From contig JAITES010000186.1 of assembly GCA_031281925.1 (NCBI GenBank), forward strand, positions 1 through 19,533: 19,533 nt of DNA. Direction: 5' to 3'. Numbering within the stretch: the stretch's first letter is position 1; each line of letters opens with the position of its first letter. The position numbers and the translations under genes are program-made. Source of the DNA: Treponema sp. (GTDB lineage: Bacteria > Spirochaetota > Spirochaetia > Treponematales > Breznakiellaceae). The notes beneath the pieces were generated by a model, which saw only the letters and a program-made list of their open reading frames with translations, ran no database searches and was not told the origin of the DNA. Positions 1 to 7,754 of this stretch are shown here, one piece after another.

Positions 1-1
1 G

Positions 2-193
2 GTTGTTTTTGCCTTTCTCTGGATAATGATTGTTTGTGTTAATTGGGTAGGAAAGATGGTTCATGCCCTGGGCATGGACAAGGATGTACTGCCCCAAAAT
101 GAAGCGCCGAAAAATCCGGGCGGGGCGGTAAGTCCTGAAACAGCAGCGGCAATATCGGCCGCGGTAACGGAACACCGGAAGAAGAATATTTAG
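2..193 (+). CDS. OadG-family gamma subunit of a sodium-pumping decarboxylase, C-terminal part (5' truncated by window edge)
   Basis: Open from the window edge to TAG at 191-193, giving 63 residues. The visible part starts inside a hydrophobic helix (VVFAFLWIMIVCVNWVGKMV), followed by a Pro/Ala-rich linker and an Ala-rich tail that ends AAAISAAVTEHRKKNI. One N-terminal membrane helix, a proline-rich linker and an Ala-rich end carrying an A-x-Y/H-R-like motif are typical of the small gamma subunit of oxaloacetate, methylmalonyl-CoA or glutaconyl-CoA decarboxylases. In these complexes it holds the biotin-dependent alpha and membrane beta subunits together at the inner membrane. The partner subunits are not in the window, though alpha and beta genes normally lie beside gamma. 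Which substrate the complex uses cannot be told from this fragment. Short low-complexity proteins are easy to mis-assign, hence the moderate confidence. Confidence 0.65.
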   Translation, partial: VVFAFLWIMIVCVNWVGKMVHALGMDKDVLPQNEAPKNPGGAVSPETAAAISAAVTEHRKKNI

Positions 194-207
194 TGTCTGT
201 CCGTAAA

Positions 208-271
208 GTCGAATAAGTTAAGAGGAAAGAAGCCTTTTTAGTTTGCCTTCTGCTTCTTTGACTTATTCGAC
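208..271 (+). terminator. Long interrupted hairpin after the OadG-like gene, possible terminator
   Basis: The outer arms GTCGAATAAGT (208-218) and ACTTATTCGAC (261-271) are perfectly complementary over 11 bp. An inner stem AAAGAAG/CTTCTTT (226-232 with 253-259) is stacked on them across an unequal bulge, leaving a loop of about 20 nt. It lies 14 nt past the stop codon. No clean U-run follows directly; the next T-rich stretch is 288-292 (CTTTTATAA), after a small AAGCC/GGCTT inverted repeat (279-289). It could be a terminator, an RNA-stability element or a small repeat; the folding is clear, the function is not. Confidence 0.4.
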
Positions 272-275
272 CGAC

Positions 276-305
276 TTGAAGCCGGGCTTTTATAAATAGT
301 ATAAT
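276..305 (+). promoter_or_regulatory. Promoter of the DNA methyltransferase gene
   Basis: TTGAAG (276-281), an 18-nt spacer and a perfect TATAAT (300-305). Transcription would begin near 312, only about 5 nt before the ATG at 317. No Shine-Dalgarno sequence is present, so the mRNA would be essentially leaderless. Confidence 0.6.
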
Positions 306-316
306 GCCGCGTATCG

Positions 317-1438
317 ATGGATACGGAACACGAAAAAGAAATAACCGAAAGCGAAGAATACCTCACCCGGCAATTGATAACATACATCGGAAACAAACGG
401 GCGCTCCTTGATTTTATAGGCTCCGGCATAGATAAAGTCCAAAAAAGACTGAACAAAAACAGGCTTGATATGTTCGATGTTTTCAGCGGTTCCGGTATTG
501 TTGCCCGGTATTTCAAACGGTATGCGGGGCTCTTAATTGCAAACGATCTTGAAAAGTATTCGGCAATAATCAATCAATGCTATTTATCAAACCGGGATGA
601 ATTGAACATCGGGGAGTTGAAGGAATGTTATGATGAAATAACCGCTTCTCTGTCCGCCGAAGAATTGCAAAAAGGCATGATCACCGAATTGTATGCGCCC
701 AGAGATGAAACCAATATAGGGCCGGAAGACCGGGTGTTTTATACCCTGCGAAACGCAATGTATATTGACACTTCCCGGCAGTTGATTGAAAAAATGCCCG
801 AAGCTTATCGCAAGTTCTTTATTGCGCCCCTTCTTTCGGAAGCTTCGATACACGCAAATACCTCCGGCGTGTTCAAGGGTTTTTATAAAAACAGGGTGAC
901 CGGTACCGGGCAGTTCGGCGGAAAAAACCGGGATGCCCTGCTCAGGATACGGGGCGAAATAAAACTGCCGTTTCCCGTATTCAGCAATTTCAATTCCCGG
1001 GTGATGGTTTATAACGGAGACTCCAACAGGATCGTCCGTGAAGCGCCGGAAGTGGATATTGCGTATCTCGATCCGCCGTATAACCAGCATCCCTACGGAT
1101 CCAATTACTTCATGCTCAATTTGATTGCCTCTTATACATATCCTGAAAACATCAGTAAAATTTCCGGCATTCCCGAAAACTGGAACCGCTCAAATTACAA
1201 CAGGGAAAATTATGCCGCTTCTTCATTGGCAGATCTGGCTGCCGCGGTCAAGGCAAAGTTTGTTTTGATTTCATTTAATTCTGAAGGTTTTATAGGCACG
1301 GCCGAAATGAAGGGCATGCTGGAGAAGCAGGGAAAAGTTGAAATGATGGAAAAAACATATAATACATTCAGGGGCAGCAGGAATCTTAAGGCCCGCGGGA
1401 TACACGTAAAAGAATTTCTGTATCTGCTGGAAAAATAG
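317..1438 (+). CDS. D12-class (Dam/M.FokI-like) N6-adenine DNA methyltransferase
   Basis: Predicted to transfer a methyl group from S-adenosylmethionine to the N6 of adenine in a short DNA target. Motif X is seen as YIGNKRALLDFI (residues 23-34), the SAM-binding motif I as DVFSGSG (54-60) and catalytic motif IV as DPPY (252-255), followed by NQHPYGSNYF. The order X-I-IV and the length of 373 aa fit the D12 family. Target specificity cannot be read from sequence. The ATG at 317 lies just downstream of a perfect -10 box and has no ribosome-binding site. No better in-frame start precedes motif X, so I keep 317. No restriction endonuclease gene lies on either side (an OadG-type gene upstream, a convergent permease downstream), so it looks like a solitary methylase or the remnant of a restriction-modification unit. 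Confidence 0.85.
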   Translation: MDTEHEKEITESEEYLTRQLITYIGNKRALLDFIGSGIDKVQKRLNKNRLDMFDVFSGSGIVARYFKRYAGLLIANDLEKYSAIINQCYLSNRDELNIGELKECYDEITASLSAEELQKGMITELYAPRDETNIGPEDRVFYTLRNAMYIDTSRQLIEKMPEAYRKFFIAPLLSEASIHANTSGVFKGFYKNRVTGTGQFGGKNRDALLRIRGEIKLPFPVFSNFNSRVMVYNGDSNRIVREAPEVDIAYLDPPYNQHPYGSNYFMLNLIASYTYPENISKISGIPENWNRSNYNRENYAASSLADLAAAVKAKFVLISFNSEGFIGTAEMKGMLEKQGKVEMMEKTYNTFRGSRNLKARGIHVKEFLYLLEK

Positions 1439-1456
1439 ACTCATTATCGAGCCTGT

Positions 1457-1516
1457 CCCAAAACCGGTTGAAATGCACCAAGGCTGAAGTTTTGGGGAAG
1501 CTTCTATTTTTTTCTT
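1457..1516 (+). terminator. Possible terminator between the convergent methylase and permease genes
   Basis: CCCAAAAC (1457-1464) pairs with GTTTTGGG (1489-1496) around a 24-nt loop. A small GAAGCTTC palindrome and a T-rich stretch (TATTTTTTTC, from 1506) follow, on the plus strand. The T-run overlaps the last codons of the minus-strand permease gene. The long loop makes it a weak candidate. Confidence 0.35.
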
Positions 1517-2433
1517 TTTTCAAACATTGCGAGGTAGACTCCGCCCAGCACCAGGACTGCTCCCAGCCATTGCAGGTACGAGAGACGTTCCCCCAGGACA
1601 AAGAAACCCGCAACAACCGTGACTACGGGGATCAGATTGATGAAGAGGGAGCTGGCCGAAATGCCGAGGTGCTTCATTGATTCGGCGTAGAACCAGTAGG
1701 CAAGGGCTGAACAGAAGAGGCCCAGAAATACCAGGTGGCAGATTACGGCGGGGCTTGCCTCTCCCCATGAGGGAATTTCAAAAAGGGCAAAGGGAAGGAA
1801 ACCCAGAAAACCGAAGACCGACTGCCAGAACACGATGAACAGTTGGGAATGGCGGCCGAAGAGCGGACGGGTAAGGTAGCTGTAGACAACCCAGCTTACG
1901 GCGGCTCCGGCCATGCAGATGTAGCCCAGGGCGGTTTTCCCCGCGGCGGCAGTTTCGAGGGAGAATGATACCCTGGCGACAAGCCATACCCCGATCATGG
2001 AGACCATGGCTCCAATCCACTGGCGCAGTCCTCCGGGTCCTGCCGCGGTATTCCGTGTTTTGTTCCGGCGGAGGGAAGCGCCGAAAGATTCGGTGATGAT
2101 CATCAGTACCGGAATGGCCGCGGTGATGATCGAAGCCTCCGACGCGGTGATGAAGGTAAGGCCGTTGTTTTCAAAGAAGAAGTAGAGAGTCACTCCGCTC
2201 AGGCCGGCCCCTGCGAGGAGGGGAATGTCCCGGCCTTCAAGTTTTTCATGTTTCATGCTGCCTGAGGAAAAGCGCCTGAGAACAAAGAGAAAAACCGTTG
2301 CCATGGCAAAACGCAGGACGCCGATGCTCATGGGCGGAAAAACTTCAACAGTGATTTTGGTGGAGATGAAGGAAAAACCCCAGAAGAGCATGCAGAGGAT
2401 CGCAAGGATGAGGGCGGAAACATGTTTGTTCAT
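1504..2433 (-). CDS. EamA/DMT-family permease (drug/metabolite transporter superfamily)
   Basis: A 309-aa membrane protein of the ten-helix, two-EamA-repeat type. The first repeat starts at the N-terminus (ALILAILCMLFWGFSFISTK) with the usual W-G-x-x-F/S-x-x-x-K pattern in helix 1. The second begins near ALGYICMAGAAVSWVVYSYL and ends in LSYLQWLGAVLVLGGVYLA, the typical E-R/x-L-x-x-x-Q-W-L-G-A signature of helices 9-10. The C-terminus is a short basic tail (EKRKK), consistent with a cytoplasmic end. The family moves amino acids, nucleobases or other small metabolites by proton-coupled transport, and the substrate cannot be deduced. The gene is read away from the PLP-enzyme operon and towards the methylase. 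No clear Shine-Dalgarno site precedes the ATG at 2431-2433 (minus strand), and I see no convincing promoter in the 132-nt divergent gap on that strand. It may export or import a metabolite of the adjacent operon, but that is only a guess from position. Confidence 0.85.
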   Translation of the reverse strand: MNKHVSALILAILCMLFWGFSFISTKITVEVFPPMSIGVLRFAMATVFLFVLRRFSSGSMKHEKLEGRDIPLLAGAGLSGVTLYFFFENNGLTFITASEASIITAAIPVLMIITESFGASLRRNKTRNTAAGPGGLRQWIGAMVSMIGVWLVARVSFSLETAAAGKTALGYICMAGAAVSWVVYSYLTRPLFGRHSQLFIVFWQSVFGFLGFLPFALFEIPSWGEASPAVICHLVFLGLFCSALAYWFYAESMKHLGISASSLFINLIPVVTVVAGFFVLGERLSYLQWLGAVLVLGGVYLAMFEKRKK

Positions 2434-2504
2434 GAAGCTTCGCTGCCTGTTTGGTGTAATGGATCGGCTTGAGACCGCATGGAGACATCTTACCTGTTTT
2501 TCAA

Positions 2505-2533
2505 TTGAAAAGGAACACCTTATGGTATATACT
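2505..2533 (+). promoter_or_regulatory. Sigma70-type promoter of the PLP-ygeY-ygeW operon
   Basis: TTGAAA (2505-2510), a 17-nt spacer and TATACT (2528-2533), each one or two mismatches from consensus. Transcription should begin near 2540, giving a leader of about 25 nt that carries AAGGAG (2554-2559) six bases before the ATG at 2566. No operator-like inverted repeat is obvious around it. Confidence 0.65.
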
Positions 2534-2565
2534 TCAGAGCATACTAAAACCTGAAGGAGAGAATA

Positions 2566-4035
2566 ATGATAGATTTATCAATCAATAGTGCGGTTATTGA
2601 GCGGAATGCGAAAAAGGCAAAGGAGCGGGGAGTAATTATCCCTACCCTTGCCCAGATGAAAGATCCCGGCAAGATTCCGGCCCCGGTAAAGGAACGGCTC
2701 GGGAAGACGGGGCTCTGGGATCTTGATCCGGTAAATCTTTTCCGGGTGAGCTGGAAAAATGAACCCAGGGAATCCGGGGGGCTTTACGGGGGGCCCAACT
2801 TCATAGAGCTGCCGAAGAAACTTACCGGTGTCGATGCCCGGATCATCTGCATGGTGGGAAAGTTTTTTCCCACAGGCTGTCACAAGGTGGGAGCCAGTTT
2901 CGGCTGCCTTGTGCCGCGTCTTGTAACAGGTCAGTTTGACGCCGCCGCCATGAAAGCCGCCTGGCCTTCAACGGGCAACTATTGCCGGGGAGGGGCCTTT
3001 AATTCCAGGCTGCTGGCGGTGGATTCCATCGCCATACTGCCGGAGGGCATGAGCCGGGAGCGTTTTGACTGGCTCAAGACAGTGGCCACCGAGATCATTG
3101 CCACCGCGGGAACCGAATCCAATGTCAAGGAAATTTTTGACAAGGTGCATGAACTCAAAGCCACCCGCAAGGATGTGATGATCTTCAATCAGTTTGAAGA
3201 GATGGGCAACTATCTGTGGCATTACAATGTTACGTCTTCCGCAATAGCCGAAGCCTTTGAGAGTATCCGCGGCAAAGACAGCAATTTTGCCGGCGTCTGT
3301 TTTACTTCGGGTTCGGCAGGAACTCTGGCGAGCGGCGACGCCCTCAAACAGCGTTATCCTTCAAGCAGGATCGCTGTCGGCGAAGCCCTGCAGTGCCCCA
3401 CAATCGTCAATAACGGTTTCGGTTCCCACAGGATTGAAGGCATCGGGGACAAGCATATTCCCTGGGTGCACAACGTAAAGAATACCGACATGGCCATTGC
3501 CATTGACGATAATGACAGCATGGCTCTGCTCAGGCTCTTCAATGAAGAAGCCGGGAAAGAGTATCTGGTAAAGGAAGCCGGAGTTGACAGGAATACTGTT
3601 GAGAAGCTTGCCCTTATGGGAATTTCGGGCATCTCCAACATGCTCTGCTGCATTAAATTTGCAAAGTACTACGAACTGACCGAAAATGATGTGGTGGCAA
3701 CGGTGCTGACCGATTCGGTTGATATGTACAGGAGCCGCATTGCGGAGCTTAGGGAGGAATTGGGCCCCTACTCAGGACTCAGGGCGGCCGGGGACTTTGA
3801 ACGGAGCCTCATGGGTGAAAGCACGGACAACATGCTGGAGTTGACCTATGCGGAACGGAAGCGGGTGCACAATCTCAAATACTACACCTGGGTGGAACAG
3901 CAGGGAAGGACTTCCGCGGATCTCGATGATCAGTGGTATCATCAGGAAAAGAGTTTCCTCGGCGTTCAGAAACAGGCTGATGAGGTCGATGCCCTTATCA
4001 ATGAATTCAATGAAAGAACGGGGCTTGTCAAATAA
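2566..4035 (+). CDS. Fold-type II PLP-dependent enzyme (489 aa, 'PLP-dependent protein subunit beta' type)
   Basis: A cytoplasmic pyridoxal-phosphate enzyme of the tryptophan-synthase-beta/cysteine-synthase fold. The probable Schiff-base lysine is Lys107 in TGCHKVGASFG. The substrate-carboxylate (Asn) loop is STGN at 135-138, followed by YCRGGAF. The phosphate-binding glycine loop is SGSAGT at 248-253. The enzyme is about 100 residues longer than typical cysteine synthases, with extra N- and C-terminal segments. It is the first gene of a four-gene operon with a threonine-synthase-like enzyme, YgeY and YgeW, and overlaps the next gene by one base (TAATG). In E. coli the comparable cluster has the PLP enzyme YgeX (2,3-diaminopropionate ammonia-lyase). 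Here this protein could take that role or form a pair with the next gene product. A beta-elimination/ammonia-lyase or beta-replacement reaction is likely from the fold, but the substrate is not known. The start is fixed by a good AAGGAG site. Confidence 0.8.
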   Translation: MIDLSINSAVIERNAKKAKERGVIIPTLAQMKDPGKIPAPVKERLGKTGLWDLDPVNLFRVSWKNEPRESGGLYGGPNFIELPKKLTGVDARIICMVGKFFPTGCHKVGASFGCLVPRLVTGQFDAAAMKAAWPSTGNYCRGGAFNSRLLAVDSIAILPEGMSRERFDWLKTVATEIIATAGTESNVKEIFDKVHELKATRKDVMIFNQFEEMGNYLWHYNVTSSAIAEAFESIRGKDSNFAGVCFTSGSAGTLASGDALKQRYPSSRIAVGEALQCPTIVNNGFGSHRIEGIGDKHIPWVHNVKNTDMAIAIDDNDSMALLRLFNEEAGKEYLVKEAGVDRNTVEKLALMGISGISNMLCCIKFAKYYELTENDVVATVLTDSVDMYRSRIAELREELGPYSGLRAAGDFERSLMGESTDNMLELTYAERKRVHNLKYYTWVEQQGRTSADLDDQWYHQEKSFLGVQKQADEVDALINEFNERTGLVK

Positions 4036-5267
4036 TGAAAAACGTAAAAGGAGCGGTCTGCGTCAGGTGCGGCGCGGAACATGAAGCCGATGACAGTACC
4101 CTTACCTGCGTCAAGTGCGGAGGCATGCTGGATATAGTCTATGACTATGATTACATCAAAACCAGGCTGACCCGCAAAAAACTTACGGAACGGAAAGAAT
4201 TTTCTCTATGGCGTTACATGGAACTGCTTCCCATTGAGGAAGATTCGAGGCTTTCGCCCCTGCGGGCCGGCTGGTCGCCGCTTTACAGGGCGGACCGCCT
4301 CGGAGAGCTTTTGGGAATTAAAACCCTTTACATAAAGGATGACGGTCTCAATCCAACCTCAAGTCTCAAGGACAGGGCTTCCGCAATAGCGGTGGTGCGG
4401 GCCGCTCATGCCGGCAAGGATACTGTCGCCTGTTCTTCCACGGGGAACGCCGCTTCTTCCCTTGCGGGCGGAGCCGCCGCCATGGGGCTCAAGGCCTTTA
4501 TCTTTGTGCCCGAGCGTGCGCCCAAGGGAAAGGTGACTCAGCTTCTTATATTCGGCGCGCAGGTGATCAGTGTCAGGGGAAACTATGAGGAAACCTTCAG
4601 GATTTCCGCGGAGGCCATTGAAAAGTGGGGCTGGTACAACAGGAATGCTGCGATAAATCCCTATCTCATGGAAGGGAAGAAGACCGTATCCCTGGAGATT
4701 GCCGAACAGCTTGACTTCAAGGTTCCCGACTATGTGGCAATTTCCGTGGGAGACGGCTGTACCATAGCCGGGGTATGGAAGGGTTTTAAGGATCTTTATG
4801 CCATCGGCCTTATCGACAAACTGCCCCGGCTTATCAGCGTTCAGGCGGAAGGCTGCTGTCCGGTAAACCGGGCAATTGAAACGGGAAAACCGATTGAGTG
4901 GATGGATGAGAATACCATTGCCGACAGCATCGCCGTGGGAGTGCCCCGTAACGGAGACAAGGCCCTTATGGCAATACGGGAATCCGGCGGGATTACCGTC
5001 AATGTTTCCGACGAAGAGATACTTGAGACCATGAAAATTCTGGGGAAAAGCTGCGGGGTATTCGGCGAGCCTGCCGGTGTCGCGGGAACCGCGGGGCTGA
5101 GGAAGGCGGCCGGCCTTATTCCGGCGGACGCAACGGTGGTGTCGGTGGTGACAGGTAACGGGCTTAAGGACATTGTTTCCGCGCAGAAGACTGCCGGGGA
5201 ACCCATGCTCCTGCCTCCCGACATGGACGCCCTCACGGAAGAATTCAAAAAAAGGAATATCATTTAG
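4035..5267 (+). CDS. Threonine synthase-like PLP enzyme with N-terminal zinc-ribbon motif
   Basis: A 410-aa fold-type II PLP enzyme. It opens with a four-cysteine ribbon (C9xxC12 and C25xxC28), as in many archaeal-type threonine synthases. The PLP lysine is Lys112 in NPTSSLKDRASA, the Asn loop is SSTGNAASS (134-142), and the glycine-rich phosphate loop is GDGCTIAG. Threonine synthase converts O-phosphohomoserine to threonine, but the setting argues for a different or additional substrate. The gene is translationally coupled (TAATG overlap) to another PLP enzyme and followed after 21 nt by ygeY, with no homoserine kinase or dehydrogenase gene nearby. A role in a catabolic pathway that yields or uses a small beta-substituted amino acid, such as diaminopropionate, is an inference from the operon. 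True biosynthetic ThrC remains possible. Confidence 0.8.
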   Translation: MKNVKGAVCVRCGAEHEADDSTLTCVKCGGMLDIVYDYDYIKTRLTRKKLTERKEFSLWRYMELLPIEEDSRLSPLRAGWSPLYRADRLGELLGIKTLYIKDDGLNPTSSLKDRASAIAVVRAAHAGKDTVACSSTGNAASSLAGGAAAMGLKAFIFVPERAPKGKVTQLLIFGAQVISVRGNYEETFRISAEAIEKWGWYNRNAAINPYLMEGKKTVSLEIAEQLDFKVPDYVAISVGDGCTIAGVWKGFKDLYAIGLIDKLPRLISVQAEGCCPVNRAIETGKPIEWMDENTIADSIAVGVPRNGDKALMAIRESGGITVNVSDEEILETMKILGKSCGVFGEPAGVAGTAGLRKAAGLIPADATVVSVVTGNGLKDIVSAQKTAGEPMLLPPDMDALTEEFKKRNII

Positions 5268-5288
5268 AGTTTATGTAAGGAGCTGGAT

Positions 5289-6491
5289 GTGGACTACGCA
5301 AAGATCAAGGCTGCCGCAGAGGGATACAAGAAAGACATGACAGTATTTCTGCGGGATCTTATAAGGATTCCCGGCGAGAGCTGCGGCGAAAAACTTGTCA
5401 TTGAACGGATTGTAAAGGAGATGAAGGAACTCTCCTTTGACAAGGTTGAAGTTGACAAAATGGGAAATGTCCTCGGCTGGATGGGGAAGGGCAGGACGCT
5501 TATCGCCTTCGATGCCCACATTGATACCGTGGGTGTAGGAGAGCGGGGCAACTGGAAATTCGATCCCTATGAAGGCTATGAAAACGATACGGAGATCGGC
5601 GGCCGCGGCGCTTCGGATCAGCTGGGGGGCATCGTTTCTTCGGTTTACGGTGCAAAGATCATGAAGGATGCGGGCCTGCTTTCCGATGAATACCGGGTAC
5701 TGGTAACAGGAACAGTGCAGGAGGAAGACTGCGACGGTCTCTGTTGGCAGTATATCATCAATGAGGACAAGATCCGGCCTGAGTTTGTGGTAATTACCGA
5801 GCCTACCGACGGGCACATCAACCGCGGACAGCGGGGGCGTATGGAGATCCGGGTGGAGGTGAAGGGGATTTCCTGCCATGGCTCCGCACCCGAACGGGGG
5901 GACAATGCAATCTACAAGATGGCGGAGATCATCAATGAGGTAAAAGATCTTAACAACCGTCTTAAGGACGACGCCTTCCTTGGAAAGGGAACTCTTGCGG
6001 TGTCGCAGATATTCTACAATTCGCCTTCCCGCTGCGCCGTGGCGGATATGTGCGCCATTTCCATTGACCGGCGTCTTACAAACGGAGAGACTTACAAGTC
6101 TGCCATTGCGGAGATTGAGGCGCTTCCCGCTGTAAAAAAATATGCCGCCGCGGTAAGCATGTATAAGTATGACAGCGCAAGTTACACAGGGCTTGTGTAT
6201 CCGACCGATGCCTTCTTCCCCACCTGGGTGACCCCCGAAGATCATAAAATTACCCAGGCAATGGCGGAAGCCTTCCGGGGCATGTACGGAGAGCCGGTGA
6301 TCACGAAGTGGACTTTTTCTACCAACGGAGTTGCCATCATGGGAAGGGAAGGCATTCCCTGCATAGGTCTGGGGCCGGGGAAGGAGAATCAGGCCCATGC
6401 CCCGAACGAGATTACCTGGAAGGCGGATCTTGTTCAGTGCGCCGCGGTGTATGCGGCCCTGCCTTCGGTATATTGCAAGATGTGTCCATAA
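5289..6491 (+). CDS. ygeY: YgeY-family M20 metallohydrolase
   Basis: A 400-aa M20 peptidase/deacylase-fold hydrolase of the YgeY group, cytoplasmic and using two metal ions. Visible ligand motifs are DAHIDT (His77, Asp79), GASDQLGG (Asp110), EED with the general-base/metal Glu pair (145-146), Glu171 in ITEPTDG, and His370 in ENQAHAPNE. The dimerisation lid carries GRMEIRVEVKGISCHGSAPE. The start is GTG at 5289, chosen because AAGGAG (5277-5282) lies six bases upstream and the N-terminus then matches the expected length. In E. coli ygeY sits with ygeW and ygeX, and that cluster has been tied to selenium-dependent molybdenum hydroxylases and anaerobic purine catabolism, where an amide or ureido intermediate must be hydrolysed. 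The exact substrate is inferred from context, not visible. It lies between the PLP pair and ygeW in one operon. Confidence 0.88.
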   Translation: MDYAKIKAAAEGYKKDMTVFLRDLIRIPGESCGEKLVIERIVKEMKELSFDKVEVDKMGNVLGWMGKGRTLIAFDAHIDTVGVGERGNWKFDPYEGYENDTEIGGRGASDQLGGIVSSVYGAKIMKDAGLLSDEYRVLVTGTVQEEDCDGLCWQYIINEDKIRPEFVVITEPTDGHINRGQRGRMEIRVEVKGISCHGSAPERGDNAIYKMAEIINEVKDLNNRLKDDAFLGKGTLAVSQIFYNSPSRCAVADMCAISIDRRLTNGETYKSAIAEIEALPAVKKYAAAVSMYKYDSASYTGLVYPTDAFFPTWVTPEDHKITQAMAEAFRGMYGEPVITKWTFSTNGVAIMGREGIPCIGLGPGKENQAHAPNEITWKADLVQCAAVYAALPSVYCKMCP

Positions 6492-6542
6492 GGTAAATCA
6501 GCTTTATGGACAGACGCCAACAAGACAGATGGAGGAATGTAG

Positions 6543-7736
6543 ATGAATATAATGTCTCAGTTTATAAAAAAACTTGATTCCCTGAAATTCGGCCCTTTGT
6601 ACGGCGAAGATTTTTTTCTTACCTGGGAAAAATCGGCCGATGAGATTGCCGCGGTTTTTACCGTGGCGGATGCCCTGCGTTCCCTGCGGGAAAACAATAT
6701 TTCCGCACGGGTATTCCGCAGCGGCCTGGGGATTTCGATTTTCCGGGACAACTCAACACGGACACGTTTCAGTTTTGCTTCGGCCTGTAATCTTTTGGGC
6801 CTTGCCGTGCAGGATCTGGATGAGGGGAAAAGCCAGATTGCCCACGGAGAAACGGTGAGGGAGACCGCAAACATGGTGTCCTTTATGGCCGATGTTATCG
6901 GCATTCGGGACGACATGTACATCGGCAAGGGAAACGCATACATGCATGCCGTTGCCGATGCGGTTAAAGAGGGCAACAGGGATGGTGTGCTGGAACAGCG
7001 GCCCACCATCGTGAACCTTCAGTGCGACATCGATCACCCTACCCAGATCATGGCCGACATGGATCATATCATTCATCATTTTGGGGGTGTGGAAAATCTG
7101 CGCGGCAAAAAAATTGCCATGACCTGGGCCTATTCGCCTTCCTACGGGAAGCCTCTTTCGGTACCCCAGGGCGTGGTGGGACTCGCTACCCGTTTCGGCA
7201 TGGAGGTGGCTCTTGCCCATCCTGAAGGCTACGAAATCATGGAAGATGTCGAAAAGATTGGAAGGGAAAACGCCGCCAGATACGGCGGGAAGTTCAGTAA
7301 ATCCGCTTCCATGGCGGAAGCATTCGAAGGCGCCGATATTGTTTATCCAAAAAGCTGGGCCCCCTTCAGGGCAATGGAGAGACGGACGGAACTTTACAGC
7401 AACAATGATTTTGACGGCATCAAGGCCCTGGAAAAGGAACTTCTCGCCCAGAACGGATCCCACAAGGATTGGGAGTGCAGCGAAGATTTAATGAAGAAGA
7501 CAAAAGACGGCAAGGCCCTCTACCTCCACTGCCTCCCCGCGGACATCAGCGGTCTGAGCTGCAGGGAGGGGGAGGTAGCAGCATCGGTATTTGACCGTTA
7601 CCGTGTTCCGCTTTACAAGCAGGCAAGCTACAAACCTTATATCATTGCCGCCATGATCTTCCTTTCAAAATTCAGGGAACCGCAGAAACTGCTTTCTGAA
7701 CTTGAAGGGAAAAACAGGGCCCGTGTCGCGTTGTAA
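6543..7736 (+). CDS. ygeW: Knotted carbamoyltransferase YgeW
   Basis: A 397-aa member of the aspartate/ornithine carbamoyltransferase superfamily. The carbamoyl-phosphate loop is S71-T-R-T-R75 in FRDNSTRTRFSF. HPTQ is at 165-168 and HCLPAD at 329-334, the last being the amino-acid-side motif characteristic of OTC-like enzymes. Its length, well above the usual 310-340 aa of ATC/OTC, fits the YgeW subgroup. The start at 6543 has GGAGGA (6531-6536) six bases upstream; a second ATG three codons later is less well placed. In catabolic settings such enzymes run as phosphorolytic decarbamoylases, giving carbamoyl phosphate and an amine, usually with a carbamate kinase to make ATP; no kinase gene is seen in this window. 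It is the last gene of the PLP-PLP-ygeY-ygeW operon. The next gene starts 18 nt later, with no terminator between them. Confidence 0.88.
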   Translation: MNIMSQFIKKLDSLKFGPLYGEDFFLTWEKSADEIAAVFTVADALRSLRENNISARVFRSGLGISIFRDNSTRTRFSFASACNLLGLAVQDLDEGKSQIAHGETVRETANMVSFMADVIGIRDDMYIGKGNAYMHAVADAVKEGNRDGVLEQRPTIVNLQCDIDHPTQIMADMDHIIHHFGGVENLRGKKIAMTWAYSPSYGKPLSVPQGVVGLATRFGMEVALAHPEGYEIMEDVEKIGRENAARYGGKFSKSASMAEAFEGADIVYPKSWAPFRAMERRTELYSNNDFDGIKALEKELLAQNGSHKDWECSEDLMKKTKDGKALYLHCLPADISGLSCREGEVAASVFDRYRVPLYKQASYKPYIIAAMIFLSKFREPQKLLSELEGKNRARVAL

Positions 7737-7754
7737 GTTCCGAATATCCGTCTT

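Noticed and set aside
5271..6398. 375-codon open frame on the minus strand opposite ygeY
   Set aside because: It mirrors the ygeY reading frame, has no recognisable domain and no ribosome site, and lies over a protein with all M20 metal ligands. It is a codon-bias shadow.
7719..7754. Leaderless promoter for the radical SAM gene
   Set aside because: GAATAT at 7742-7747 has the right distance to the ATG but matches the -10 consensus poorly, and no -35 hexamer is found at 16-18 nt.
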